Origin: Torreya grandis
Lineage: Eukaryota > Streptophyta > Pinopsida > Cupressales > Taxaceae
DNA length: 64,000 nucleotides
NCBI GenBank assembly: GCA_037957365.1
Contig: JARHVA010004254.1
Span: forward strand, 392,001-456,000
Direction: 5' to 3'
The position numbers and the translations under genes are program-made. Within the stretch, counting starts at the first letter, position 1. Each line of letters begins with the position of its first letter. The notes under the pieces are model-generated. The model did no database searches. It was not told where the DNA came from and saw only the letters and a program-made list of their open reading frames with translations. Shown here in pieces: positions 25,963-38,919 of this stretch.

Positions 25963-27099
25963 ATGACTAATTTTTTACCTCTCTCATATTGTTTCATAGT
26001 GTTTTATACTTGAATGTGGATTTTGTTTAGTGAAAACTATGGATTCCTTAGCTTTGTCCTTCAGTCTTGCACCTATTTTTAGTCTTTTCTTGTAGGGCAT
26101 CTGAAGTGTTCAAAAGATGTTTATGGTTGAAGTGAGAAATATTTTAATTAGTGTCACCTAAGACCTCTTTTCTAGTTCTCCTAACCTTATATATCAACTA
26201 GGACCCCACAATATAGTATTGATGCAAAAAGACATAGATTTGGGAAAGAGTATGTCTAGTTGTTTTCATTGGTTTTAAGTGTTGAATACATGTTGGTTGG
26301 AAGTAATCAAACTAATTTGGTGTATCACCTTTGTATTTTAGGTTTACTTCATTTCATACTTACCCCTTTTCCACCCCAAGAGTTGTTATAAATATTAACA
26401 TGAGCTCAAATGGTACATCTAGGGAGCTATCCTTTAATCTAGAGATTCACTCCATGATAGGGATACCCACAGCCCTAGAGTGTTTCCATGGTGCCACTTG
26501 AAATGAGGATAATTTAGTCCCATCTCCTCATAGGGTGTAATTTTAAGTGACAACAAAAATATCCATAAAAAGGCATGATCTTAAATTCGTGGCATCCATG
26601 GCATGGTGAAAAAGTGTTGAAAAATATCATGTAAGAGCTAGGCATGATCCAAACTGGTAGAATCATGGATAAAACTTAGAAAACTTCATGCAATGCCTAT
26701 GTTTTATTTAGTTTTGCTACTACTCCATCTTCATGCAATGGGAGGAACTAAAGTGAAACTCAATTTTAGAATAAAAGATAACTTTAATATAAATTACATT
26801 ACTTTTTTTCAAAACCCTAATCTATAAATTTACAATTGAGACTTTTACAAATTTCAAGTCATACCACTTTATCAAAACTAGAATTACAATTTTCAATATG
26901 TGCTTTTACAACTTAAGCAATTAAAACTTATCAAAATGAAAAGTGTAATTTTCAAGTCTTCTTTTTACAATTTCCAACCTATTAAAATATAAAGTGTAAA
27001 ATACACTTAGCTCTTTCTAAAATAAGAGTTGTTAAAAAGATAGTTACAATTTACAAGTTATGTTTTTTGCAACTTTACAATATTTTTACAACAATGAAA

Positions 27100-30000
27100 A
27101 TACAATATAAAATAATGATTTTAATATAAATAATTAATCTATTTCTAACACTTCTTCTGAATCTTTATCCTTCTCAAACTATAATTTCTAAATATATGCA
27201 TCAAAAGCCTTAAAGATATCTTAGATTCTATCTTCATCTGGGCTAAAAGAGTAGAGGTTGATTATCTCACAATCTGTTACTGTACAAAAAGTTCCCTTCT
27301 CAAAGCTCTGTATGTTTGAATCTCTATACCCATCTGATCTAATGTATTATGATACTTGATGAAATGGTGTATAGATCTCAAGGTAAAAATTGTATCTTGT
27401 GTAGATTCTTTTTTATCACTTATTTGAAATTATTCTAAACTTTCTCTACTGAAAGGATCTTCTCTTGATAATCTATTGGTTGACATGACAATTTATTTAA
27501 CAAATATTCAATGTCATATAACATGTTGGTGGCCTTCTCATATCCCACTTTGGCCTTATGGGAAACCTTTATAAGCATCTTCATTTTGAATTGTGATTCT
27601 CTATCTAACTCCTCTTTCTTTTCATAATTTTTTAGTATGTTTTTACAAGGAGAATGTCCATGTCAATTGAGTCTACAATTATCAATTTTAGATAGAAAAT
27701 ATTTAATATTTCTATCTCTCCCTCTTATTTATTGACCTATGCTCTCAGCGTGATCCTTCTTTCCCTCAAAACTTCATAGTGATCCATTACTATATCAATG
27801 AATTTGTTTCCCTTGGAGATGATTTCTTTTGCCCATTCCTTAGTGGCCCTTCCCATGTTGCCAATTTATTTTACCATATTAAGTGTTGCCTGATATGTGA
27901 TCTAGGTGATAGGCTGTGTTGGTTTGGGTTATGTTGATTGCACCATGGACTATATGAATTTTTTAATATAGTTGTTAGTTGTTCAACCTTATTTTTTATT
28001 TCATCCTTAGTGGCATTGTCACTATCCATTTTCTCAAACAAGGAGTTAATTATGGATTGAACTTCATGTTTCAACCCCTCCCTCATAGGATGTCTAAGCT
28101 AAACTTTTGATACCTGATAGTCCCCCACCAGTAGATCTTATTTTTGTTTATCTAGTGGAGGTAGTGCAATCTCTACATACTATTCCCCTATTGAGTCACA
28201 CAATATCCTTGAAAAATTCTAAGTTATCTTGGATTTTTTGCATGTATTTGAGAGACCAAAATCCAAAGTACTTAGGGATACCATTTTCTTGAATTTCTTC
28301 CCCATTATTTGTGCTAACTAACTAGGGATATAATCTTATTATGTAGACATTATCACATAATACTATGTAGCTAGAGATGTTACACTCCTGAGCATGGTGA
28401 CAAGTGTCATATCCTATACTGATATTTTCATTGATTGATTAGTAGATGTCTACGCAATTTCTTCTCCATATGTGAGTTGATTACACACATTTACATCTAG
28501 GACTTGATCCTTCTACATCTCTCTTATAGGGTTAGGGGTTACTATGGAAGTGGAAGAGGTAGGGGTAATGTAAATGGATTTGTCTACTGGGGGTATAGGA
28601 TATGGAAGTGATATCAATGGAGAAGTAGACATAGGGAGTTGTAATTTAGGAACTAGTGTAAGTGTGGAATCCAAATCTTAAATGAGTTAATTAAAGTGGT
28701 TAGGACACTCAAGGGTGGTAAAGTGGCAAATATTAAAGGGGATAAAGATGAATTAGTAGTATTAGTTATCGTAGGAGTTAGGATGGCTAGTGAAATTGAA
28801 TTTAGAATGACTGAATCTATAATAAGATACTACTGTGTAGTATTGGTGATTAATGGGGATGGAATGGAAGGGATTGTAAATGAAATGGAAGAAATTATGG
28901 AAGAAGGTAATGAAATTTCAAGAGAAAGAAGTGAAATAAAAACTTGGGTATCAAATGAAGGGGAGACCTAAGTGTCCAATTGACTTGATTTCATTGTTGG
29001 CAATGGACTTATTATCATGGATAAACTGATGGGAATGGATGGTGGAGTCACTTGGAGTGAAGGAGCAGAGATAGGAAGAGGAGGTGTTGGAGTTGTAAGA
29101 ATGATAGAAATAGGTGGGGGATGTATCACAAAGATGGGACTTGTGACTAAATTAGATAAAGGTTGATGCTATGGGTGCTTTAACTGCATTTGTATCCTGA
29201 TTATCAATTGATCAACTACTAATCCTTCATTATTTGATTACCCCTTCTTGGCTTTTGATTTATTCTTTATTTTATGGGAGATCACTGGCCTATTTGGTTT
29301 CTCTATTATTATACCACCAGGTCCCTTTGTTAATGGTGTAACTCCTTGTTCCTTAAGCTTCACTAGTTTTTTAGGGATACTTACTATCTCCTTTGTCACT
29401 TGGACCCCTTTACATCTAAGCTAGTTGAATGTTTTATTGACCATGTGGGTAGTTCTATATTTTAGAGAGAAAGATTTAGGAATAGACCACCTTACTGCTA
29501 GAATGGGTTGTAAGTATATCTTAATATCAAATTAGACCTTATCTATCAAGGACTCATCATCCACCACGTCCTTAGGGACTAGTACTAAATCAAAATCTTT
29601 GACCTGATCCAAGGTCATTTTTAAGTAGTCCTTCAATCTGACTTCCTCTTCATCATCCAAATCTTCCTAGTAATCTTCAAAGTAGGGGGCATGGGAGTAT
29701 GTGATGATTCTCAGTGTGCTAGTGATATTTCCATGAACATCATAGAAGTGTCTTGTCTCCAAATACCTTAGGTTCATTGTGTCATTTCTACCTCTACACA
29801 CTTGGCTTTAGCTAGGGAGGGGCATGTGTATTTACCTATACTAATTGTGAAATGAATTCCCAATTGTGTTTGTTAAATAATAGATTATGAGTTTACATAA
29901 GTTGCCTCATTACCTCCATCAATTCCCATTTATCACTCACATATCTTGGAAGGGTATAAGGGAAGCCATTGAATCTACATACCCTGATGTAGTAGGTATG

Positions 30001-31060
30001 GAACTGGATGAAATAAGAAACCCATTGGGTGATCTCTACAATAACTACATCAAATAATATCTTTCTCTCTAGTTTCTTATCAAACATTATTATGATGCAG
30101 TAGATGAATGCATCATTGACTCTCCTAAAGTGTTGTCTACTTGCCTCTAGAGTGAGGTCAAGGTAATAATTAAACACTTTATTTTCTTCAATGGTCACTA
30201 TGTTGAGCCTTGGGAAAGATATCACTTTGGCCAATATATATACTAGGTAGGAGATCATATAGAATTTTCTTATGGTTTGCACCTCTATCAACTGCTTATG
30301 GATGGATTCAATGATAAGTTTTACCTAATGGATGTATTGTTTATTCTCATGAATAACCCATATCTACTAATACATCCAATCCTAGAATCTCTTTGTATCT
30401 AGACAACCAGTGATCCTATGTAGTAATATAAGTACATCTCCTACCTCATCCTTAAAGTTAGTCCTTGCCAATGTCTTAGGTAATTGGTGGATGTAGCCTT
30501 AGGAATATATAGCCACTACTTGTTCATTACTCTATGGCATCTAATGTTGTTGTCTTGAAATAATTTTTTAGATGATTTTAGATTTATGTCTAGATGACTC
30601 TCAAATTTTGTTATTACAAATATGAAATCAATGAAATCTAGGTCCACATGTAGAATCATTTCCCCTTTATCATTTATCACCTCTCTCTTGTCAGCATCAT
30701 AATGTTGTGCTAGTTTTATTACTAGCTCAAGGATTTGCACTGTCAGAAGGAAAGTTATTGCTTGGGATAGCCCACAATTATAGATGCTCTAGATCTAGTC
30801 ATTCTTAAATTTTGCATTGATCCTAGTCCATAAGTCACCTAGGTCAATGTGACTTAGGTCTATGTCTATAATCTCAATTACGTCTGATTCTAAACTGAGA
30901 GTGACACAAGATCCTTTAGACTTGAACTTCATCTCTTTCCCAAACATGAATTCTGGAGAGACTATTGAGGGAAAACCAACTACAAAGTTGGTAGGATTTA
31001 TAGGTACTAGAAGTAGGTGGACATTCTGGTAGAACTTGGAGTTATTCTGTGCAGGTGAAA
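27100..31060 (-). pseudogene. Long ORF inside the LTR of element B, function unknown
   Basis: A decayed reading frame of roughly 1,300 codons on the minus strand, same sense as the element, not recognised as any family I know. From N to C it has: a globular-looking part (30.4-31.06 kb, including VVGFPSIVSPEFMFGKEMKF and HVDLDFIDFIFV); an uninterrupted 132-codon stretch (29893-30291, with YYLDLTLEASRQHFRRVNDA and DKKLERK); an acidic patch (DDEEEVRLKDYL near 29650); a lysine-rich segment (KIKNKSKAKKG near 29260); a long Pro/Ser/Thr-rich region (28.5-29.2 kb); and a coiled-coil-like tail (27871-28086, KMDSDNATKDEIKNKVEQL). The C-terminal end (INLYSF) lies near 27250. The part below 30435 is also readable in the other LTR. 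Stops and frameshifts make it dead here. Confidence 0.6.
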
Positions 31061-32166
31061 ATTTTGTAGGAAAGTGGAGCTATAAAATTAGGTTGAAATA
31101 TCTAGTGGAGATTATAGGTATGAATTACAGGTGGAAACTCTATGGAACTTATAATTGTTTAAAGCAATGGAAAACTCCATAAAACTTAGAGGTGTAAATT
31201 ACAAGTAAAAATTATATAGGGACTTGGAATTGTTCTAAGTAATAGGAATGTTTATGGGGTTATATGTTGAAATTTGTAGATTGAAATCATGTAGGGATGG
31301 GAGGTACGATTTGTAGGTTGAAAGTCCATAAGGACTATGAAGGGATTAAACAAGGAATATTCTTGATTGGTTTTTGGGGATATACTAAGAATATTCATTG
31401 GTTCAAAATTGCAAGCCCTATATTTTCACTATGAAACTTGGGGAAAAATACCTAATATCTCAACTAATTTTGAAATGCATGGGAATTTTTAAAATAACAA
31501 TACTATGAAAATAACCCTAAACTAGATGATGCCTCTGCAACATAATGAAACCCTAAAAAATGCAATAAAATCCATAAGGAATGTATAAAGATGAAAACAA
31601 CTTAACAACAAGTTTGAATTATAGGAAATGATGTATTTTAAGAAAACATGTAGAGGATTTCAAAGGAATACCATGTAATTGTTCAATAGCATCATGGCAT
31701 TGCTTATAAGCATAACGTATGGCTCGAGGTCATGGTTTGTGTGGTCAAAGGCACAAAGTCATGATTCAAGGTCATACCAGATCTCTAACTCAAATTATAA
31801 AATCAAATAATGATTTAAACAAACCCTAATCTCATTTATATAGCTCCCTATAATTAATACTTTAATGGTAGTGGTTGGCATAACTTTAGAGTCTTCAAAT
31901 AATTTTACAATTTTAAAATTTTGAGAATTATGTGTTGACCTCCATATTCCATGAGAAAGGATAGTTTGACCCTTTGGTAATGGGAAGGTAAAAATTGGGA
32001 GATAATTTTTCAAATTACAAATCACACTTAGAGTTATAGATTCTATAGGAGGGGTGGTTGGTGGGAAGTGGAACTGTGACTGCATTTGCAATTTTACAAA
32101 ATTGTAAATTATAGTTGGAGTTTTAGTTTTTTAAAAGTTGGTTTGTGGGAAGTGGAGGTCTACCTA

Positions 32167-32483
32167 AAATTTATAATTTTGAAAAATTTCAAATTGCAAT
32201 CAGATCTCCAATTTCCACAAGCTAGTGTATTACAGGATCTGAAGTTTAGGAAGCAATTTACAATTTTACAAACTATAAATTGTAGTCCAATCTCTGGATT
32301 CTACCTACTAATGTATTATGGGATCCAAATTCTATGAATCAATTTGAATTTTTTCAAACTAAAAATTTCAATCCAATCTTTGGATTCCATAGGCTAATGT
32401 ATTGTGGGATCTAGAGTCTAGGAAGCAATTTACAATTTTGTAAACTGTAAATTATAGTCTAATCTTCAGATTTCATAAGCTTA
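32167..32483. repeat. 86-bp tandem repeat, about 3.7 copies
   Basis: Units begin at 32167 (degenerate), 32254, 32340 and 32426. The last three start CAATTT and are spaced exactly 86 bp; the final unit is partial. Each contains a near-palindromic TTTACAATTTTACAAAC-like stretch and a TAATGTATTATGGGATC block. It lies between integrase and the long LTR ORF, probably at the start of the element B 3' LTR. Confidence 0.85.
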
Positions 32484-32839
32484 GGAAAATGGGTGTTCTA
32501 TGTCAATTCAAGGAATTTTTACAAAAAATTAAGGGGTCTCCCTTAGGGTACTTGATATTTTGATATTTTTGGAACAAAAATATCAACATTTTTAGTGACC
32601 TTTATGGAGTGATTGCCTGCTAATCAGTTTCTTTCTAGTAGGCTTCTAGTTCTTTGGGCATGGAGTCATTTTAAGCTTAACACACTTTAACTAGTGAAGA
32701 GAAAAACTAGGATTCACCTAAACAAGAACAAAAATAATAAAAAAACCAAAAACTCCTAATGAGTTGACTTGTGTGAAAGTACTTATTTTGGAAAACACAT
32801 CTAACCTTATTAAATACAAAATTTTATTTTTTGGAATGA

Positions 32840-33950
32840 ATTCCATCCTCAAAATCAAGATTTTAGGTATATCTCATTAATTGGGATAGGTATTTCTAAT
32901 CCATCAAGCTTATATAGTTTGAATGCATTAGTTCCTTTGCACTGAGTTATAATATATAGACCACTCCATATTGCATCAATCTTGGTGTGCTTGCCTAGTT
33001 TATCCTTGTCTACATCCTATTTGATAACCATGTCTCCTTCACCGAAGCTCCTATTAGATTCCTTTTGATCAAAATTCCTCTTTTTTTATTCTAATTTTCT
33101 TCCAAGACTTTCATTGACTAGTTCTTGATTTCTTCTAGTTCCATGAGTTCTGCCAATCTTACTATCATTTCATCATTGTCAATCAAATGCAATTGATGAT
33201 TGAGCTCTAGAGATGGTAACTCAATTGATAGTGGGAATCAATAGTCCCTTCCATATACCAACATGAATGGTGATTTTTCAATGGCTCTCTTAGGAGTGAT
33301 CCTATAAGCCCAAAGTGTTTATTTCAACTTTGTGTGCCATTCCTTTGGTTATCTTCCATTATTCTTTTGATAATTCTTATGAAGTTCTTATTGGTAGACT
33401 CAACCAAGCCATTACCCTCTAGATAATAATTGGAATAAGTACTCGGGTATACATTATGCTTTACTTGCCATTAACTTATTTTGGTGCCCAAAAAATCTTT
33501 GACATTATCTGAGATAATGGTGTGAGGAACACCAAATCTTGAGACTATACCATCCATGAATTCCAAGATAGATGCCTCCATGGCATCTTTTAGTGCAATT
33601 GCTTCAGCACATTTTATGAAATAGTCCATTATTGTGAGGACCCATTTTTGGCCTACACTCAATGGTGGATTGATCATGCCAATGAAATCCAATCCCCATT
33701 GAGCAAATGATTTCTTTACTTGAATTGGTCTGAGAAGGAAAGCTGATAATATTTGTTTGCCTATGAAGTAAGTGCACTTCTCATAGTTCCTTACCCATTT
33801 ATGGGCATCTTTGAATAATTTATGCTAATAATATCCCCCTCTCATTATTTTTATGGACATGGTTCTTGTAGAGAAATGTCCTCCTGATGGGCTATCATGA
33901 AATTCTTTGAGCACCTTGGGGACTTGATTGTGCTTGATACATCTTAACAT
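32840..33950 (-). pseudogene. Element B integrase (gypsy type)
   Basis: Zinc region at about 33740-33900: HHDSPSGGHFSTRTM, then WVRNYEKCTYFIGKQ, so the first Cys of the HHCC pair is replaced by Tyr. Core at 33240-33710: an open 73-codon run has LTIMDYFIKCAEAI (first catalytic Asp) and IISDNVKDF (second Asp); NGLVESTNKNFIRIIKR near 33395-33440 carries the Glu. C-terminal domain at about 32840-33050: GDMVIK, then LGKHTKIDAIWSGLYII, ending LDGLEIPIPINEIYLK. This order after RT/RNase H defines Ty3/gypsy. Several stops and shifts. Confidence 0.88.
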
Positions 33951-34079
33951 GACTACATTCATATATTTTATAAACAATATTCCATAAATAAGAACATAAG
34001 GAAAGGATTTGAGTCTAAAATACCTTTTTTTGGACTACTTAAAGTCATACAATTACTCACCAGTCTACAGTAAAATGGT

Positions 34080-34560
34080 CATAGCACAAATCTAGTTATT
34101 GAAAAGAGGTGGATTGATTGGCTAAGATGCACTTTGAGCATATATTATTTTAAATACTTCTCCAGTAGTTTTTATATTAGAGTCTAGTTGTTCACAAATT
34201 CCCTTCCCTCTTACAAGCTTTGTGAGTTTGATGTCCATGTCATATTCCATGACTTTTGTGATCCTTATTGTTCTTTTTTCATTTATCTCCCAATTTAGTA
34301 GGAACTCTTTGACACTTTGGTGACTCACCATCAAATGAATTTTATTTTTGGAGAGAATTTGCCTAAACTTTTTGAGATTTTTAATAACAGCATACACTTA
34401 CTTCTCCATGAAACTATAATTTTCATCATAATCCTTCAAGGATTGACTGAAGAAATATATTAGATGTTCTAATTGTTCTTTATTCTACTAAGTTAGGATA
34501 GCGTAGATGTTTTCATCCCCTCCAAAATAATAGATAATTAAATATTTCTCATAGTTGGGG
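34080..34560 (-). pseudogene. Element B RNase H following RT
   Basis: The minus-strand block reads YAVIKNLKKFRQILSKNKI and MVSHQSVKEFLLNW, matching the gypsy RNase H motifs around ALKKFRHYLLG and the DH..L..L block, here with Ser-His for Asp-His. Upstream, near 34430-34480, lies LIYFFSQSLKDYDENYS. It sits directly between RT and integrase, the normal location. Catalytic integrity is lost. Confidence 0.8.
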
Positions 34561-34589
34561 TTGACTAGGGTAGGATCCTAAGAAATAGC

Positions 34590-35640
34590 TTGCTTGATGG
34601 CTTCAAATTTATCTTTGCCTTCCTATGTCCAACTAAAAATGATACCCTTCTTAAGCATTGTAGTAAGGGGTTTGACCATAAAGGCAAAATTTGGAACAAA
34701 TATTCTTATGAATTTGATTTTTAAAAGAAAACTTTACAATCCCTTCTTGTGGCTTGGAAGTGCTAATGTAGATATAACACTTATTATTTCTAGGTTTATT
34801 GCAAGACCTTCCTTTGAAACAATGTGTCCTAGTAGTTTCCCTTTATGAAATATGAAAACACATTTATTTGGATTGAGGGAAATCCCAAATTATCTGCACC
34901 TTTTAAACAATTTCCTAAGGTGATCCAGGTGTGCATAAACATGCTTTGAGTAAATAGTGATGTCATCTAGGTATACCATGATCATCTCATTTAAAAAACA
35001 TCTAAAAGCCATATCCATGTCTCTTTGGAATGTTTCACTAGAATTAGTCAAAATAAATGACATATTTTTATATGTATACATGCCCCATTTTATGGTGAAA
35101 GTAGTCTTGAACTGGTTTGATTCTTACACCAAGATTTGGTTATAGCCATAATAACTGTCTAGAAGAGAAAACCTTTCAAATCCTGATATTATTTGAAAAA
35201 ATTATTCCATGGGGGAAGGGAATAATGATCCTTTAAAAATTCTTTATTTAGATCACTAAAATCTACACAAATCATGATTTCATCATTCTTCTTTCTTATA
35301 GGGACCAAATTATCAAACCAAGATGAGTGTTTAATAGGGTAGATCATGTTAGCCTTAATCAGCTTGGCTAGCTCACTCTTCATTAGGGGTTCTATTTTTG
35401 GATTAATCGATCTTTGCTTCTATTTAACATGCTCAATATTTAGATCAAGCTATATTGTATGTTGGTCTAAGTTAGGGTCAAACCCCCTTATATCATGATA
35501 ACTCTAAGTGAAGTTATCATCAAACTCTTGACATAACTCAATAAAATCTTGTTTTTTAGAATCATTGCATAAATTTACTAGCTTTAATGATTTCCCTTTT
35601 GAGATGACCATTGACTCACAATCTTATTCATTCACAGTGT
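34590..35640 (-). pseudogene. Element B reverse transcriptase (gypsy type)
   Basis: Begins after the element D insertion. MKSELAKLIKANMIYPIKHS and the following W.. LVPIRKKNDEIMICVDFSDL (35189-35383) are the classic gypsy RT fingers. Next come MSFILTNSSETFQRDMD and the catalytic box MVYLDDITIYSK, with YLDD intact at 34962-34973. LGHIVSKEGL and the PLT..LKKG block follow toward 34640. Frames change several times, so the gene is dead. The upstream linker near 35560-35640 includes KSLKLVNLCNDSKKQDFIEL, typical of the protease-to-RT linker in this lineage. Confidence 0.9.
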
Positions 35641-35643
35641 GTA

Positions 35644-36844
35644 TGCAATCAAAAATGCATCTTGTCTATAAATCGATCCTAGTTTAGAGAAGATAGAGCA
35701 TACCTACACTTCTAATTGGTAATACATTTGTTGAGCAGAACCATGACCAATATGGGGATCTGCTAGACCTTATTAGGGGATCACTTGTCACAATACACCA
35801 TGCTAGGAAGGGTTCTAAATCCTACAATCTAACACAATCACATAACAACTTTTAAAAAGTCCTAGGTTTGATATTCATTCTATTCTAATAAATAAGAAAG
35901 TAAATCTAATATAGTGCATACCAAAGCTTGTGGCACAAAGTGGGGGTTAGAAATAAAACAAACTAAACTAAATATGCATAAAAGACATATACTCAAGTTA
36001 ATGTATACAAAATCCTAATACATGGGAAAAGAATCATAATTGCATTATCTATTTACTCCTACAAAGGAGAAATAAAGTTAGGAATACTTATTTTGAAGAT
36101 GAACCCACCAAGTCTCTTTCTCTCCCTTGACCAAGGTGATTTTCAATAAATTTTTATGGTATGTAAGGATAACAAAGACAAATCATCTCTAGGCTACACA
36201 ACCTATCTAGGCATCTAAAATATTTATCCACAAGACAAGATCCATATCTCCAAAGAAAGTATGGAACCCTAAGCTTTATTCCTCAAGTATAATGGTCAAT
36301 AAGTAGATGTTTGTTTTCACTTCTTCTTCTTTGCTTCTATTCTTACAAATGGTTGGAAATGAACTTGTATATATAGGTGGATCTTGCCCTAAATCCTCCC
36401 AAAAACATCAATTATATAGGGTCAACTCAGTTGACCATGTATGTTTTTAGGGATAATTTAGTAGGTCTGAGCTAGGTTGGCTGAAAGGTTAACAAACCCA
36501 AAAAGTTAAAAATACCCCTAGACTGTATAAGGTTGATCTAATCAACCTAGTACATTTAACTATCCAAAAGGGAATTAAGGCAAGAAAAAAAGAATCAAAA
36601 GAAGAAAATGACTAGAATAGGTAAGACTAAGAAGAATAAGCTTAGGGTAAATGGTGTTAAGAGACAAATGTGTACATGGAAAGAGGCAAAAGGGACAATA
36701 ATCTTACGAAGCACCAATGGTCTACCCACCCCTTTCTCAGTACATCCCTTAAGGCATGCACTCAGAGAGATTGAGACTCGATAGGTTCCTATAAGGTACA
36801 AAGTGTTAGTAATCAATAAAAGTTAAAAATATTATAAGTATACA
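35644..36844 (-). repeat. Element D 3' LTR (1201 bp)
   Basis: Aligns end to end with 43458-44658. Plus-strand ends are TGCAATCAAAA and GTATACA. Shared landmarks are GACCAATATGGGG, GGCACAAAGTGGGGGTTAGA and GCATGCACTCAGAGAGATT. Roughly one base in eight differs in a hand-sampled block. Confidence 0.93.
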
Positions 36845-38089
36845 TATGCCTCACTCAAATATCATCACGTGTCATGTAAGTGTAACATGGGATGGTGCTT
36901 CGAGAAATAGAACATGATAACACACAATGTTGATTCCAAGTAAAATGCAGTAAGCAGAAAATAAAATAAATGAAAGGACAGAATTGAAAAAACACATAAC
37001 TTTACTTACCTTAGTTTTTTAGATAAATAAGTAGACTATAAGAAAAAGTGAAGGTGTCTAATGTGAATAACACTAGGTGAACTTGTAGAAGTTAGTGCAA
37101 AAATAGCCAAAAAATAAAAAAATTGGAATATAGGCATATGATAGTGAAAAGATATGAGGATATTAGGAAAAATTGGAAAATTAGGATTCTGAAGGCAAGA
37201 TTTATAATATTTAAGGAAAATAAATAAGAAAAGGATGTCAAATTAATGACAAATGAATGAGAAATGATTGGCAAATGAATGGTAAATAAATGAAAAAATG
37301 ATTGTAAAATACAATAAATCACATTGGAAAGCATGGAAAACATAAATGGTAAAAAATAATGTAGAAAATACTAAATCATGTTGGGAATCATGTTAAACAT
37401 AAATGGCAAATGAAGTATCAATATAAGAAAAACTCTAACAAAGATATGTGAGAAAGGGAAAAGTAAGCTCATGTAAGATAGGAAAAAAATAAAAACATGA
37501 AAGACTAAAAATAAAATGTAATTGAAGATGTAAGATAAAAATAAAGAAGGCATACATAAAGATAAACATGTAGGAATTCCAAATATCTTATATAATATAA
37601 GTTAATTCCACAAAAATTAAACAAGAACATGATGGAGAAATGAAAATCAAAAAGCTCTAAAGGATGAAAACTCAAATTTAGTGCTTGTTATAAGATACAA
37701 TACAAGAAAACACAACCAACTAATGACATGATTAGGATGATAATGAGATGGTGTAGTAAATAAATGGTGGAAGGGTGTAATCCCTAGTTGCTTAGACATT
37801 TTATTTTTATCTAAGGATATATAAAACTGAAATAAAGTAATGCTAGCATGTTTTTAAGAGGTGAATAAGAAGTAAGGATAGAAGAGGGAAAACAAATTTA
37901 GAATCATAATTTTCCTATCAAGGGGGGGATTGAAATGGGTAGAGGGGATATGAAGGAAAAACCAAGGTAAATGACCTATTTATCAAAGTCAAGACACTCA
38001 AATTAGGTTTGTCAAAATAAGAGGAATGTCGACCTTAAGGACTCTGAAGAACTTTTCTTAGCCACACAAGTCATAGGTCAATAAATGGA

Positions 38090-38090
<1 letters not shown>
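36845..38090. other. Element D internal region downstream of gag, no gene seen
   Basis: A-rich on the plus strand. The short minus-strand frames are Phe/Leu/Ile-rich products of that composition. No polypurine tract is obvious next to the 3' LTR. Confidence 0.5.

Positions 38091-38133
<43 letters not shown>
38091..38133. repeat. (TA)21 microsatellite
   Basis: Uninterrupted TA run of about 43 bp inside element D. Confidence 0.97.
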
Positions 38134-38136
<3 letters not shown>

Positions 38137-38919
38137 CCCATAAATTTTATAGGCATGAAAATAAAAATAGATCTACCTTCCCAAGACATGTTCCCCATTC
38201 CTTAAGACCCCTTACAGAGTCGTCGGCCTACTACAAAGATTGGGTACTTGTGTGAGAAAGTAGGTAGTACTAAAAGATTTTTTTATTCTCCTTTTCTAAT
38301 ATAATAGCCTACCACACCCCAAAGGACCTCAACTCTATTGTGATATCAACTGTGGAGTTGATCTCCAACTAGAAGAAGGAGATGTTCTTGTAATCACATC
38401 TTTTGGTGTGATGTTGACTTTTGATATTTGTATGTTGTTTTTTAGATATCATTGCCTTTTATTTCAAATGATTTGGATTTTAAATTTCTTGATGCCATTT
38501 TATATTCCTCCTCCATATATATTTTGAAGACCAAACATGGGTATTAAATATGAATTTCATTTGAATACTTGGGACTTGGTTGTTAAGAGAGAGAAAATCA
38601 AAAGAGCATGGGGTCTAAGAGTATCATAAATCTAGGTGAAATAAAAGTGATATCTTGACTTTGACCTTATTTATCCAATGTGAAGTGAAAGTAAGGGAAA
38701 ATAAAGAGGAATAATACATGGAACAATTTTAATTACTTTAAATTGCAAAAAATGTGACAAAGGATGAAAAAAGGAACACAATGACAAAAAAGTGTGATAC
38801 TTTATCATAAGAATGAGGGAAATGAAGGAAAATGTGCTAACATAAATTGTTTTACAAATTCCATATATCAAAAGAAGCCAAAGCTAAAGTTGAGAACAAG
38901 GATCAAGAACATGAAAAGA

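Larger units (their letters stand above)
13545..26555 (+). mobile_element. Element A: giant-LTR non-autonomous retroelement
   Basis: A 13.0-kb element, with LTRs of 5175 and 5343 bp and only 2493 bp between them. Ends are TGTTG and CAACA. It interrupts the 3' LTR of element B; the uninterrupted B copy (near 48635) shows the empty site. The 5-bp slot reads GGAAG on the left and AAAAT on the right, against TGAAG in the empty site, a plausible but decayed target duplication. Orientation is set by the TATA box, polyadenylation signal, primer-like site and internal ORF, all on plus. No gag, RT or integrase was recognised, so it resembles the LARD class. Confidence 0.88.
21213..26555 (+). repeat. 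Element A 3' LTR (5.3 kb)
   Basis: Partner of 13545-18719. It starts TGTTGACCAAG and ends GTGACAACA. It is longer than its partner mainly through a 142-bp insertion including a duplicated target at 23778-23919. Confidence 0.92.
26556..32500 (-). repeat. Element B 3' LTR, main part
   Basis: 26556-30435 aligns with 48640-52474, for example GTGGCATCCATGGCATGGTG at 26591 and 48660. Beyond 30435 the partner is cut off by element C, so the right edge rests only on the end of integrase (about 32840) and a purine-rich AAGGGAGACC on the minus strand near 32535; it is uncertain. The LTR holds 86-bp tandem repeats at its start and a long same-sense ORF. Confidence 0.65.

Noticed and set aside
28696..28971. 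91-codon plus-strand ORF, Glu/Val-rich
   Set aside because: Antisense shadow of the Pro/Ser/Thr-rich part of the LTR ORF, whose minus-strand reading is kept in both LTR copies.
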